Shown one piece after another: positions 25,407 through 34,352 of a stretch of DNA of 51,916 bases (the first letter of the stretch is position 1; each line of letters begins with the position of its first letter). Under the pieces are notes generated by a model. It was given only the letters and a program-made list of their open reading frames with translations. It did no database searches and was not told the DNA's origin. Source of the DNA: Bacteroidota bacterium (GTDB taxonomy: Bacteria > Bacteroidota > Bacteroidia > NS11-12g > UBA955); contig JAURGZ010000009.1 of NCBI GenBank assembly GCA_030833525.1, positions 1-51,916 on the forward strand, in the 5' to 3' direction. The translations under genes were made by a program, and so were the position numbers.

Positions 25407-26063
25407 GTGATCGATTGCCGCGAAATACAGAAAAGCTACGGCACCGTTTCGGTTCTCAAAGGGCTGTCTCTCTCCATCGCAGAAGGGGAGCTTGTGGCCA
25501 TAACGGGGCAAAGTGGAGCGGGTAAAAGTACCCTCTTGCACATCCTCGGCGGGTTAGACTCTCCCGATTCTGGAAGCGTGCAAATTGCGGGAAAATCGTT
25601 GTCTTCGATGAACGAGAAGCAGCGCGCGGCCTTTCGCAACCAAGATTTGGGGTTTGTATTCCAGTTTCACCAATTGCTGCCTGAATTTACGGCCTTGGAG
25701 AACGCCTGCATTCCCGCGCTCATAGGAGGCGCTTCTTGGAAAGAAGCCAAACTCAAGGCCAGTCATTGGTTGGATTATTTGGGTTTGAGCGAGCGCATGA
25801 ACCACAAGCCTCAGGCTTTGTCAGGTGGAGAGCAGCAACGCGTTTCCATTGCGCGGGCCTTGGTGAATAAGCCCTCGGTGATTTTTGCCGATGAGCCCAG
25901 CGGGAATTTGGATTCTGAAAATGCACAAAAAGTGCACGAGTCTTTTCAGAAACTGCGAAAAGATTTCAATCAAACCTTTGTGGTTGTGACCCACAACCAA
26001 GAATGGGCCCGGGTTTGTGACCGGGAAATTCGTCTTTTGGACGGCCGTGTCGTTACTTCGTAA
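25407..26063 (+). CDS. ABC transporter ATP-binding protein, LolD/MacB family
   Basis: A 218-residue ATPase with every ABC motif: Walker A GQSGAGKSTLLHILGG, Q-loop region FVFQFHQLLPEFTALEN, signature LSGGEQQRVSIARAL, Walker B VIFADEPSGNLD and H-loop VVVTHNQEWA. The sequence best fits LolD, which powers release of outer-membrane lipoproteins from the inner membrane with LolC/E, though MacB-type exporters share the fold. No permease adjoins. The GTG at 25407 is chosen as the start (MIDCREIQKSYGTVSVL) because the upstream TTG at 25386 sits in the -7 box. First gene of a run with recQ (2 bp gap) and two glycosyltransferases. Confidence 0.88.
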   Translation: MIDCREIQKSYGTVSVLKGLSLSIAEGELVAITGQSGAGKSTLLHILGGLDSPDSGSVQIAGKSLSSMNEKQRAAFRNQDLGFVFQFHQLLPEFTALENACIPALIGGASWKEAKLKASHWLDYLGLSERMNHKPQALSGGEQQRVSIARALVNKPSVIFADEPSGNLDSENAQKVHESFQKLRKDFNQTFVVVTHNQEWARVCDREIRLLDGRVVTS

Positions 26064-26065
26064 CC

Positions 26066-28021
26066 ATGGCTTTTGCATCAGAAGAAGCGAAGAAAAAGGA
26101 GGCCCTTTCCCTGCTGAAGCAGCACTGGGGCTATGCCGAATTTCGACCTGATCAATGGCCGATCGTTTCTTCCATTCTCGATGGCAACGATACCTTGGCT
26201 TTGTTGCCTACAGGTGGAGGAAAAAGCATTTGTTTTCAAGTTCCCGGTCTGATGCTTTCGGGTTTGACCTTGGTGGTTTCCCCTTTGATTGCTCTGATGA
26301 AAGATCAAGTGGAGCAGCTCAAGAAAAGGAACATTCGCGCCTTGTGCTTGCACAGCGGTATGGATTGGAAACAGCAAAAAATTGAGATGGAGAATGCCCT
26401 TCGGGGGCATTATTCTTTTTTGTATTTGGCGCCAGAGCGGTTGCTTTCTGTGGCTTTTCGAGAATACCTGCCGCAATTGAAGCTGTCCCTGCTGGTGGTC
26501 GACGAAGCCCATTGCCTGTCGATGTGGGGGCAAGATTTTCGGCCCTCGTACAAACGCATACACGAGTTGCGAAGCGAATTGGGGCTGTCCATTCCCATGA
26601 CGGCCTTTACGGCCTCTGCACCTACCTGGATTCAGGAAGAAATCAGCCAGGGCCTTCAACTCCATTCGCCGCGTGTTTTCCAAGGAGATTTTGCCAGACC
26701 CAACCTGCGTTTTCGGGTTTTGGAAACCGAGAATCGCTGGCAAGAGGTGCTGGCCGAGCTGAAGACCCTGGGTTTTCCCCAGTCTGATGCGGCCGTTTTG
26801 CTCTTCGGTGCCACCCGCAAGGAGGTGCAAGAAACCGCTGCTTTTTTGGTCGAAAATCAGATGCCTGCCCAATTTTACCACGCAGGGTTGAGCCATGCCG
26901 AGCGCAGCCAGCGACAAAAGCGGTTCATGAACGGCACGTCTCCCATCATGGTATGCACCAATGCTTTTGGAATGGGTGTCGATAAGCCCAATGTGCGCTT
27001 GGTGGTGCATTTGGCTCCTCCGGCATGCCCTGAAGATTACTACCAAGAGGCAGGAAGGGCTGGGCGAGATGGAGATTCCTCTGACTGCTTGTTGCTTTAC
27101 ATGAGCGCTGATTTTCAATACCGGCGCAAACTCATTGAACGGCAGTTTTTGCCTGAAAAAGCACTGAGACGATTGTACAACGCAGCTCTGAATGCGGCAT
27201 CGGTGTTGCCTGGAAGAGGCGCTGATCAGCGCATTTCCATCGACTTAGAAGCCCTATGTAAAACATACAATTTAGCCTCATACGAGTCGTTTCATGGCTT
27301 GAAACTGCTCGAGAATTTGGGGGTTTGGACCTTGTCTGAGTCGGGAAGCATAGGCTCTGTACTGCGCATGAAAATGAAGGCAGATTCGGTATATGAATTC
27401 AAAATCCTGAACCCCGATTTTGAAGATGTGCTCGATGCTTTGATGCGCAATTTGCCAGGGCTGTTTCAGTCTGATCAAACCTTGCGCGAATCGTACATGT
27501 GCCGAAAAGCCGCTTGTTCAGAAGCCGAATTTGTGGCTCAGCTACAGCGTTTGCAAGCGCGAGGAGTGTTGGAATACCAACCCGCCCAGGGAGGCTGGCA
27601 GGCCTATTTGTTGGAAGACCGCCATGATTCACCCCGCTGGGATATGGCCTCGCTGGAGCTGTTGAAAAAGCGCCGCCTGGAAGCCGTTGATCAACTGCAA
27701 TCATACGCTGAAGCCGAGCGGTGCCGAGCCCAATTTTGGCAGCGATATTTCGTAGGGGAGTCTGCGGGTGCGGCGCACTGCGGGCGCTGCGACACCTGCC
27801 TGAAATCAAAGCGGGAACAAGCCTGGTCGAAATTTTGCACCGAACTCGAAAAAGGGGCTTGCACCCGTCAAAATTTGTTGGAACGCATGCCCGGTCTTGA
27901 TGCGGCACTGTTGTCCAAATGGGTAAAAAAAGGATTGCAACAAGCCTGGATTGGGGAAAGCCAAGGCCAAGGGTTATTTTTGGTCGACGGCCAAACGCCG
28001 CCTCTAAACCCACCCAACTGA
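26066..28021 (+). CDS. RecQ-family ATP-dependent DNA helicase
   Basis: A 651-residue superfamily 2 helicase. The Q-motif-like FRPDQWPIV is near residue 27, Walker A LLPTGGGKS at 46-54, DEAH at 146-149, TAFTAS (motif III), MVCTNAFGMGVDKPNVR (motif V) and YYQEAGRAGRDGDSSDC (motif VI). The RecQ zinc-binding C-terminus is seen as Cys residues in MCRKAAC and CGRCDTC. A winged-helix-like part follows; an HRDC domain is not evident, so it is a shorter RecQ. The likely role is recombination and fork repair. It is 2 bp from lolD, and its stop shares a base with the next ATG. Confidence 0.92.
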   Translation: MAFASEEAKKKEALSLLKQHWGYAEFRPDQWPIVSSILDGNDTLALLPTGGGKSICFQVPGLMLSGLTLVVSPLIALMKDQVEQLKKRNIRALCLHSGMDWKQQKIEMENALRGHYSFLYLAPERLLSVAFREYLPQLKLSLLVVDEAHCLSMWGQDFRPSYKRIHELRSELGLSIPMTAFTASAPTWIQEEISQGLQLHSPRVFQGDFARPNLRFRVLETENRWQEVLAELKTLGFPQSDAAVLLFGATRKEVQETAAFLVENQMPAQFYHAGLSHAERSQRQKRFMNGTSPIMVCTNAFGMGVDKPNVRLVVHLAPPACPEDYYQEAGRAGRDGDSSDCLLLYMSADFQYRRKLIERQFLPEKALRRLYNAALNAASVLPGRGADQRISIDLEALCKTYNLASYESFHGLKLLENLGVWTLSESGSIGSVLRMKMKADSVYEFKILNPDFEDVLDALMRNLPGLFQSDQTLRESYMCRKAACSEAEFVAQLQRLQARGVLEYQPAQGGWQAYLLEDRHDSPRWDMASLELLKKRRLEAVDQLQSYAEAERCRAQFWQRYFVGESAGAAHCGRCDTCLKSKREQAWSKFCTELEKGACTRQNLLERMPGLDAALLSKWVKKGLQQAWIGESQGQGLFLVDGQTPPLNPPN

Positions 28022-29121
28022 TGCCGCGTATACTGGTTCTCCTTTCCAACGATTTGGTATACGACCAGCGCATGGCCAAAATGGCCGAAGCTTGGCACCG
28101 CTTAGGCTACGAAGTGACGATGCTGGGCCGACGCCGTGCCCATTCGCCCGCCTTGGCTTCCAAGCCCTACTCACAAAAGCGGCTGCGCCTTTTTTTTGAT
28201 TCAGGCAAGCTGTTTTATGTGGAACTGAATTTTCGTCTTTGGCTCCAAGGCTTGTTCCTTTCGTTCGATGCCCTTTGCGGGGTTGACCTCGATACCGCGC
28301 CTGCGGCCATGGCCTTGGCGCGCCTGAAGCGAAAGCCCTATGTCTATGACGCTCACGAGTTGTTTCCTCATGTGCCCGAAGTGGTCAGAAGGCCCCGTGT
28401 TCAAGCGATTTGGCAGCAGGTAGAAAATCGCGTTTTCAAGCGCTTTGATGCAGCCTATACGGTGGGTTCAGCGATCGCTGCGCATTTTCAAGAACTGCAC
28501 AAACGGCCCGTGAATGTCGTGCGCAATGCCCCTGTTCGAGTTGGGGAACCGGCCTATGAGCCCGATGCTGATCGTTTCATTTTGTATCAAGGGGCCTTGA
28601 ACGAGGGTCGGGGGCTGGAGCCTCTGCTTCAGTCCATGATGGAGCTGCCTACCCGCTTGGTTCTGGTAGGGGAAGGCGATTTGTCTGATTCCCTGCGCCA
28701 GCAAGTGGCCGACCGTGAACTGGGCTCAAAAGTGGAATTTGTGGGCTTTGTGCGCCCGAATGAGCTCCCTGCTTGGACACGCCGAGCCTACCTGGGTTTC
28801 AACGTGAGTGAGAATTTGGGATTGAGTTATTACCTCTCGCTGAACAACAAGTTTTTTGATTACGTGCAGGCGGGTTTGCCTTCGCTGATCAATGATTTTC
28901 CCGAGTATCGGGCCTTGGTAGAGGAATTCGAAGTAGGGCTCTTGTTGCAGGCCAATCCCGATGAAATAGAGGCCTCGGCTCGCCGATTGTTGAGCGATGA
29001 TGGCTTGCATCGACATCTGCACGAACAGTGTTTATCGGCAGCGAAAGTTTGGACTTGGCAACAAGAATCGGCCAAATTGGCCGAGATTTGGAGCAGGGTT
29101 TTGCCCTTGAATCATGACTAA
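28021..29121 (+). CDS. GT-B glycosyltransferase (family 4-like)
   Basis: A 366-residue glycosyltransferase. The start at 28021 (MPRILVLLSNDLVYDQRM) overlaps the recQ stop by one base; the frame start at 27919 lies inside recQ and is rejected. Visible GT-B features: KPYVYDAHELFPHVPEV, AYTVGSAIAAHF, ILYQGALNEGRGLEPLL, LVLVGEGDLSD, EFVGFV and LSYYLSLNNKFFDYVQAG, the last being typical of Bacteroidota GT4 enzymes with the SLPNKFFDY-type motif. The donor sugar and acceptor are unknown. It overlaps the following transferase by 8 bp, so the two are likely used together on an envelope glycan. Confidence 0.85.
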   Translation: MPRILVLLSNDLVYDQRMAKMAEAWHRLGYEVTMLGRRRAHSPALASKPYSQKRLRLFFDSGKLFYVELNFRLWLQGLFLSFDALCGVDLDTAPAAMALARLKRKPYVYDAHELFPHVPEVVRRPRVQAIWQQVENRVFKRFDAAYTVGSAIAAHFQELHKRPVNVVRNAPVRVGEPAYEPDADRFILYQGALNEGRGLEPLLQSMMELPTRLVLVGEGDLSDSLRQQVADRELGSKVEFVGFVRPNELPAWTRRAYLGFNVSENLGLSYYLSLNNKFFDYVQAGLPSLINDFPEYRALVEEFEVGLLLQANPDEIEASARRLLSDDGLHRHLHEQCLSAAKVWTWQQESAKLAEIWSRVLPLNHD

Positions 29122-30250
29122 GAACGGGGTCCATATTGTGTGTTTCGACCGGCCTTTTCCGCCCAATTACGGGGGGTCGATGGACATGTACTTTAAACTC
29201 AAGGCGCTAGTGGAATTAGGTGCAGAGGTCATTCTGCATGTGTTCTTGTACGATGGAAAAACGGCTTCGCCAGAGCTGGAATCTTTGTGCAAAAAGGTCT
29301 ATTACTACGAGCGCCGCCGATTCAAGAATCCATTTTTGGGAGACCTGCCTTACGTGGTCATTACCCGTGATGATGAGCGCCTTTTGTATCGACTGCGTCG
29401 AGACAAGTACCCGGTCTTGTTCGAAGGCCTTCACAGTACGTTTTTTCTCAATCACTTCGATCTCAAACAGCGAGTCAAAGTGGTGCGCGCCCACAACGTG
29501 GAACATCACTACTACAGCGCCTTGGAAGAGGCCGAAAACTCTTTTTTCAAGAAGTATTTTTTTCGCATTGAGTCTGAGCGATTAAAGGCCTGGGAGTCTA
29601 TTCTGAAACACGCTCAAGCCATTGCGGCGATTTCTCCCATCGAGACTCAATACTTTGAGGATCAATATGGAAAGACCAGTTACATCCCGGCTTTTCACCC
29701 CAACCACGATGTGCAAAGCCCCTTGGGTTGCGGTGACTTTGTGTTGTACCATGGCAATTTAGCCGTGCCTGAAAACAACCGGGCCGCCTTGTATCTGGTT
29801 CGGGAAGTTTTCTCGAAATTATCGGTTCCTTGTGTGGTGGCCGGGAATCATCCTTCGTCTGAATTGCAAACGGCGGTTCAAGCCCACGATCACATCGAAT
29901 TGAAAGCCAACATTGGGGCTCAAGAGGTCTTGGATTTGGTAGCTTCGGCTCAGGTTAATGCCCTGGTTACCTTTCAGTCTACGGGCATTAAGTTGAAGTT
30001 GCTCAATTCGTTGCACCGGGGTCGACACTGTGTGGTCAACGGCCCTATGATCGACGATACCGGTTTGGGAGATTTGTGCCATACAGGCCGAGATGCACAA
30101 GCTTTGGTGCAGACCATTGAAAACCTGTGGAAGGTGCCTTTTGAGGAGGCTCATCTAAGCCTTCGCCGGGAGCGGCTTTCCCGCGATTTTGACAACGCAA
30201 CCAATGCCCGAAATTTGGCTGAATTGTTGGGTTTGGAATTGGGCTCCTAA
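29114..30250 (+). CDS. Second GT-B glycosyltransferase
   Basis: A 378-residue transferase starting HIVCFDRPFPPNYGGSMDMY, a GT4-like N-terminus (PP-x-x-GG loop). VKVVRAHNVEHHYYSALEE and AIAAISPIETQYFEDQYG are standard GT-B pieces, then FVLYHGNLAVPENNRAAL, VVAGNHPSSEL and KLKLLNSLHRGRHCVVNGP in the nucleotide-sugar half. The final activity is not predictable. It is the last gene of the lolD-recQ-GT-GT run. The 85-bp gap after it contains the promoter of the next gene. Confidence 0.82.
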   Translation: MTKNGVHIVCFDRPFPPNYGGSMDMYFKLKALVELGAEVILHVFLYDGKTASPELESLCKKVYYYERRRFKNPFLGDLPYVVITRDDERLLYRLRRDKYPVLFEGLHSTFFLNHFDLKQRVKVVRAHNVEHHYYSALEEAENSFFKKYFFRIESERLKAWESILKHAQAIAAISPIETQYFEDQYGKTSYIPAFHPNHDVQSPLGCGDFVLYHGNLAVPENNRAALYLVREVFSKLSVPCVVAGNHPSSELQTAVQAHDHIELKANIGAQEVLDLVASAQVNALVTFQSTGIKLKLLNSLHRGRHCVVNGPMIDDTGLGDLCHTGRDAQALVQTIENLWKVPFEEAHLSLRRERLSRDFDNATNARNLAELLGLELGS

Positions 30251-30323
30251 GCGCATTGTATACTGCAGGATTCACTGCCAATAGCGGTGCATAACGCAAA
30301 CCCATTCCCGCGTGCGCGTGAGG

Positions 30324-30331
30324 TAGATTTG
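30324..30331 (+). promoter_or_regulatory. -7 promoter box for the large TPR gene, 4 nt from the ATG
   Basis: TAGATTTG matches TAnnTTTG and is followed by AAGC and then ATG at 30336. This again predicts a leaderless message. Confidence 0.55.
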
Positions 30332-30335
30332 AAGC

Positions 30336-33299
30336 ATGAGGATTGCTTTCCTTTCCGTTTTGGCATTAGCCAGCAGCATGGCCTACGGGCAGCAACACGC
30401 AGTGAATAGGGTGCCCGGGATGTTCCTGGACCGAGGCATGGAATTGTACCAAGAAGGTCGCTACAATGCATGCATCGCTCAGTTTGAACATTACTTGGGG
30501 TCTGACCAAGCCGTTGCGCGCCGTGATGAGGCTGAATTCTACCTGGCCCTTGCCAAATTGAAGGCGAGCCATGTCGATGGAGAAGTGACCTTGCTGCAAT
30601 ACCTGGAGCGGCATCCGGGATCCATTCAGTCCAACGAAGCCAATTTGGCATTGGGCGATTACGAGTATGAAAAGCCTCGCTACCGCTCGGCTCTGCGTTA
30701 CTACAAGGATGTGGATTTGGCCGCATTGACGCCCGCTGATCGCGATCGTTTCTTGTTTCGCCGGGCCAATTGCTACCTGAACAATTCAGAATACGATAAA
30801 GCCGCTGAAGGCTTTAAACCCTTGACCCAAAAAGAAGGAGAATACCGCGATTTGGCCCACTATTATTACGCCTATGCCGAATTGCGCAACCAGCATTACA
30901 ACGAAGCCATCGAGGCCTTCAAGACGGTTCGCGATTTGGGTTATGCCCGCGTTTCCTTTTACATCGCCCAGGTTTACTATCAACTCGACAACTATGCAGC
31001 CTCCTTGGCTGAGCTCGACAAACCTCAGAAAGGGGTGAATCAACAAGAATTGGAACTGTTGCGTGCCAAATGCCAGTATCGATTGCAGAATTACCCAAAA
31101 GCGGCCGAAGCATTTTTGGCAGCCGATGCAAAACCCGAAGAGATGAATACCGCCGAACAATACGAGGTGGGCTATTCTTTGTACAAATCGGGCTCTTACA
31201 CCGAATGTTTGCCTTGGTTGCGCAAAGTGGCAGCTCAAGGCGATTCCATCAGCCAACTCGCCAGCTTCAGTCTGGGAAATGCGCTGTTGAAATTGAAAAA
31301 TTACCGCGAAGCCCAAACGGCCTATGGCGAAGCCTATCGCAGTGGTTACAACAAGGACATCGCTGAATTGGCTTTGTTTAACCAAGCGAAACTGGCGGTT
31401 CAGTTGTCAGATCCCAATAACATTGCCTTGCTCGATCGCTTTGTGAAGTTGTTCCCCAAGTCCCCCAATGCGAAAGAGGCCACCAAGCTCAAAGCGCGGT
31501 TGTTGCTTGATACCGACAACTACCGTGAAGCGGTAGCCCTGTTGGATCAACTGGACAACTTGGATCCGCAAACGGAAATGCTGTACCAGCGAGTGACCCT
31601 GAATCGCGGCAAGGAGTTGTACAAAGCACGCGATTTCAATCAAGCCATCGAACTCTTCGAGAAATGCTCAGCCAAGAAGGCCGATAAGCCCATGGCAGCT
31701 GAGTCGCGTTTTTGGATTGCCGAAGCCCAGGGGCAGCTCGGTCAGGTGGGCGATGCCCAAACCGCTTACCTCAGCTTTTTGGATATGCCAGGTGCGCCTG
31801 AAGTGCCTGAATACGCTTATGCCTATTACGGTTTGGGTTACATCAGCTACAAAGACAAGCTATACAGCCGTGCAGCGGGCTATTTTGACGGATTCACCGA
31901 CCGTGTGGCTCGTGGCCGGTACGACGAGCGCTTGGTCCAAGATGCATACTTGCGCTCAGGAGATTGTCATTTCATGGCCAAAGAGTTGGATGCGGCGCTT
32001 CGCGCCTACGCCTATGTGACGGGTAAACGCGGTACCGATGCTGATTACGCCTTGTATCAGAGTTCCCTGATTTACGGTTTGAAAGGAAATTCAGAAGAAA
32101 AGATCACCACCTTGAAGCGTTTGACGACCGATTTCTCTGGGTCGCGTTTCCTGGTCGATGCGTACAGCGAGTTGGCTGATGAATATTTGATCCTCAATCA
32201 AGTGAATCAGGCCATCAAGTATTTGGAATACGTGATTCAACAGTTCCCCAACAATTTGGCGGCGAGCCGGGCCTATTCCACCTTGGGTCGTTTGTATTAC
32301 AACCAAAGCCGCATTGATGATGCGGTGAACGCTTATACGCAGGTGTATGACAAATATCCGGGGACTCCAGAAGCCAAAGCGGCGGCGCAAATGGTAAAAG
32401 GAATTTACCAAGAGACGGGCCGGGCCCCCGAGTATGTGAAGTGGGCGAAAACTCGCGGCGGGATTCGATTCAGCGAACAAGACAGCCTGTTGTATGAAAC
32501 GGCCTACGCCTTGTATGAGAAATCGCAGTATCAACAAGCGATCAACGGCTTTGATGGGTACTTGAAGGATCAAGCTGGCGGTGCATTCGTCATCAATGCC
32601 CATTATTTCAAGGCCCTGTGCCACGAGACCTTGGGTCAACCGGCCAATGCGCTGGTGCACTACAAGCAAGTAGCCATGTCCAACAGCCCCAACTACAAGG
32701 AAGACGCCTTATTGGCTACCTTGAAAATTCTGGGTACCAACGCCGGCTGCGAAGACGTATTGCCGTATGTGGTCGAGTTAGAGGCCATCACCAAGTCGAG
32801 GGATACCCGCACCCAAACCTGGACCTCTTTGTTGTTCTGCTATCAGAAATTGGGTAAAACGGAAGAGTTGGAGCTTTTGGCTCGTAAGGTGATGGATGAC
32901 CCTGGCGTGAGCGGCGATTTGCGCACCGAATCAGAATTGATTTTGGCCAAGTCTCACATTCGTTTGGGAAAGACCGCCATGGCCAAAGCCGCACTGGAAG
33001 CCATTCTCAGCAAAGACGACAACCGTTTTGCCGCTGAGGCACAATTTCGATTGGGTGAAATGTACTACGGCATCGATAGCTTAGAACTCTGCAAAGAGTC
33101 CTGCTATGCAGTGTTGGACCGCTTCAACGGTTATGATTATTGGGTAGGAAAGGCCTTGATTCTCTTGGGAGATGCCTTCTTGAAAGAAGGCGATGAGTTC
33201 AATGCTCAGGCCACTTGGAACGTGGTTATCGAGAGTTTTGGGTCATCTGAGTTGGCTGAAGAAGCCCAGCGCAAGGTGAAAGCCCTAAGCAAACCCTAA
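30336..33299 (+). CDS. Large periplasmic or envelope TPR-repeat protein
   Basis: A 987-residue exported protein. Residues 1-19 are a signal peptide (FLSVLALASSMAYGQ). The rest is a solenoid of tetratricopeptide-type repeats, seen as a recurring 30-40-residue pattern such as AEFYLALAKL, YDKAAEGFKPL, YYAYAELRNQHYNEAIEAFK, YYGLGYISYKDKLYSRAAGYF, ASRAYSTLGRLYYNQSRIDD and AEAQFRLGEMYYGIDSLE. Many units resemble the BamD/YbgF type, where each helix pair begins A-x-x-x-L-G-x-x-Y. Proteins of this size and layout are common in Bacteroidota but without assigned roles; scaffolding of envelope complexes is a guess. It is monocistronic, with a start-proximal promoter and a strong terminator. Confidence 0.82.
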   Translation: MRIAFLSVLALASSMAYGQQHAVNRVPGMFLDRGMELYQEGRYNACIAQFEHYLGSDQAVARRDEAEFYLALAKLKASHVDGEVTLLQYLERHPGSIQSNEANLALGDYEYEKPRYRSALRYYKDVDLAALTPADRDRFLFRRANCYLNNSEYDKAAEGFKPLTQKEGEYRDLAHYYYAYAELRNQHYNEAIEAFKTVRDLGYARVSFYIAQVYYQLDNYAASLAELDKPQKGVNQQELELLRAKCQYRLQNYPKAAEAFLAADAKPEEMNTAEQYEVGYSLYKSGSYTECLPWLRKVAAQGDSISQLASFSLGNALLKLKNYREAQTAYGEAYRSGYNKDIAELALFNQAKLAVQLSDPNNIALLDRFVKLFPKSPNAKEATKLKARLLLDTDNYREAVALLDQLDNLDPQTEMLYQRVTLNRGKELYKARDFNQAIELFEKCSAKKADKPMAAESRFWIAEAQGQLGQVGDAQTAYLSFLDMPGAPEVPEYAYAYYGLGYISYKDKLYSRAAGYFDGFTDRVARGRYDERLVQDAYLRSGDCHFMAKELDAALRAYAYVTGKRGTDADYALYQSSLIYGLKGNSEEKITTLKRLTTDFSGSRFLVDAYSELADEYLILNQVNQAIKYLEYVIQQFPNNLAASRAYSTLGRLYYNQSRIDDAVNAYTQVYDKYPGTPEAKAAAQMVKGIYQETGRAPEYVKWAKTRGGIRFSEQDSLLYETAYALYEKSQYQQAINGFDGYLKDQAGGAFVINAHYFKALCHETLGQPANALVHYKQVAMSNSPNYKEDALLATLKILGTNAGCEDVLPYVVELEAITKSRDTRTQTWTSLLFCYQKLGKTEELELLARKVMDDPGVSGDLRTESELILAKSHIRLGKTAMAKAALEAILSKDDNRFAAEAQFRLGEMYYGIDSLELCKESCYAVLDRFNGYDYWVGKALILLGDAFLKEGDEFNAQATWNVVIESFGSSELAEEAQRKVKALSKP

Positions 33300-33316
33300 G
33301 GCTTAAAAAGGAGCCA

Positions 33317-33352
33317 TAAAAAAGCCCGGCTGCGCAGCAGCCGGGCTTTTTT
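33317..33352. terminator. Bidirectional terminator after the large TPR gene
   Basis: A perfect 11-bp stem AGCCCGGCTGC-GCA-GCAGCCGGGCT is flanked by A-run and T-run. It lies between the convergent TPR gene (ends 33299) and the coiled-coil gene (ends 33369). Confidence 0.92.
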
Positions 33353-33368
33353 GATGGAAAGATCTGTT

Positions 33369-34277
33369 TTACAACAGATTCAAGATGGCAGAACCCATGC
33401 GGTACCCTTCGCAATAAAGTTCAACGGTATATTGACCTGAACTCAGACCTTGAATGGGTTTCCAGATGGTAGCAGGAATGGTTTTGGCCTCACGCTCAAA
33501 AACCGTGCTGACCTTGTAGGTGTAACGGCTTGATTTGTCCAGGTAATCAAAGGTTCCACCTTCGTTGCCATTGGCCATGGTTACGCCTTCTGGGCTGGTG
33601 ATTTTGATGTAAATGGTACGCTCGCCGGGTTGAGCAAAGTTGTTGTCTGCAATGCTGAAGCTGATGCGAAATGCTTCTACATCTTTGGCGCGAACGGTTC
33701 CCGTCTCTTTGCCGGTCAACCATTTTTTCTTCAAAGTTTCAATCTTCAAGTCAGCGCTTTGCAAACGCTCCGCGAAGCTTTTTAAAATGCGTCCTTGTTT
33801 AGCCAGTGCATCGTTTTCGGTGTTCAAGCTGCTCACTTCTTCTTGAAGCATTTCATTGCGAGCCACCAATTCGGCGTTTTCACTTTCCAATTCCACAATG
33901 CGCTGACGCAGATCTTCGAGTTGCATGTTCAGTTCATTGATGGTGCTTTGGCTCAACTTGGTGTCGCTTTTGATTCGGGCTACCAATTTGGCTATTTCAT
34001 TTTTCTTGGCTACCAACTCAGAAGAAATGGCAATGTTGTTCTCAGCTAGGGTCAAGCTGTCGGCGCGATACTGGTCAATCAGCAGTTGAGCCTGCATCAA
34101 AGCCTCTTCTTTGCCCGTGAGTTCAGCTTTCATTTCGTTGTTGCTGACGGTCAAGATTTCTTGTTTGTTGTTGCCGGTTTGCCACAAATAGGCCAAGCCC
34201 ACATTCAGAAGCAAGAGAATCGCAATGATGATGTAAAGCAGGGTCTTGCTGTTGTTTTTCTCTGGATTGTTTTGCAT
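33369..34277 (-). CDS. Membrane-anchored coiled-coil protein
   Basis: A 302-residue protein with one N-terminal transmembrane helix (LLYIIIAILLLLNVGLAYLW, residues about 13-32). A long coiled coil follows at residues about 45-175, with heptads such as LNMQLEDLRQRIVELESEN and LVARNEMLQEEVSSLN. A C-terminal beta-rich domain of about 110 residues begins AFRISFSIADNNFAQPGE and ends GQYTVELYCEGYRMGSAIL. Topology suggests an anchored periplasmic rod carrying a small sandwich domain. I recognise it as a conserved Bacteroidota type but know no function. Confidence 0.78.
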   Translation of the reverse strand: MQNNPEKNNSKTLLYIIIAILLLLNVGLAYLWQTGNNKQEILTVSNNEMKAELTGKEEALMQAQLLIDQYRADSLTLAENNIAISSELVAKKNEIAKLVARIKSDTKLSQSTINELNMQLEDLRQRIVELESENAELVARNEMLQEEVSSLNTENDALAKQGRILKSFAERLQSADLKIETLKKKWLTGKETGTVRAKDVEAFRISFSIADNNFAQPGERTIYIKITSPEGVTMANGNEGGTFDYLDKSSRYTYKVSTVFEREAKTIPATIWKPIQGLSSGQYTVELYCEGYRMGSAILNLL

Positions 34278-34322
34278 ACTCGTTTTTCGATTTTTCCTTT
34301 GTATAAGTTACAAATATCTTGC

Positions 34323-34330
34323 CAAAGGTA
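34323..34330 (-). promoter_or_regulatory. -7 promoter box for the coiled-coil gene
   Basis: TACCTTTG on the minus strand matches TAnnTTTG and is 45 nt before the ATG at 34277. It directly abuts a near-consensus plus-strand box. Confidence 0.5.
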
Positions 34331-34338
34331 GAGGTTTG
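34331..34338 (+). promoter_or_regulatory. Near-consensus -7 box for rfbC
   Basis: GAGGTTTG differs from TAnnTTTG at the first base and ends 14 nt before the rfbC ATG at 34353. It is joined end to end with the minus-strand box, so the two promoters are back to back. Confidence 0.35.
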
Positions 34339-34352
34339 TGCTGTTTTCCATT

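Noticed and set aside
26078-27118. A 346-codon minus-strand frame opposite recQ
   Set aside because: Antisense to the helicase motifs of RecQ. It has no promoter and no domain.
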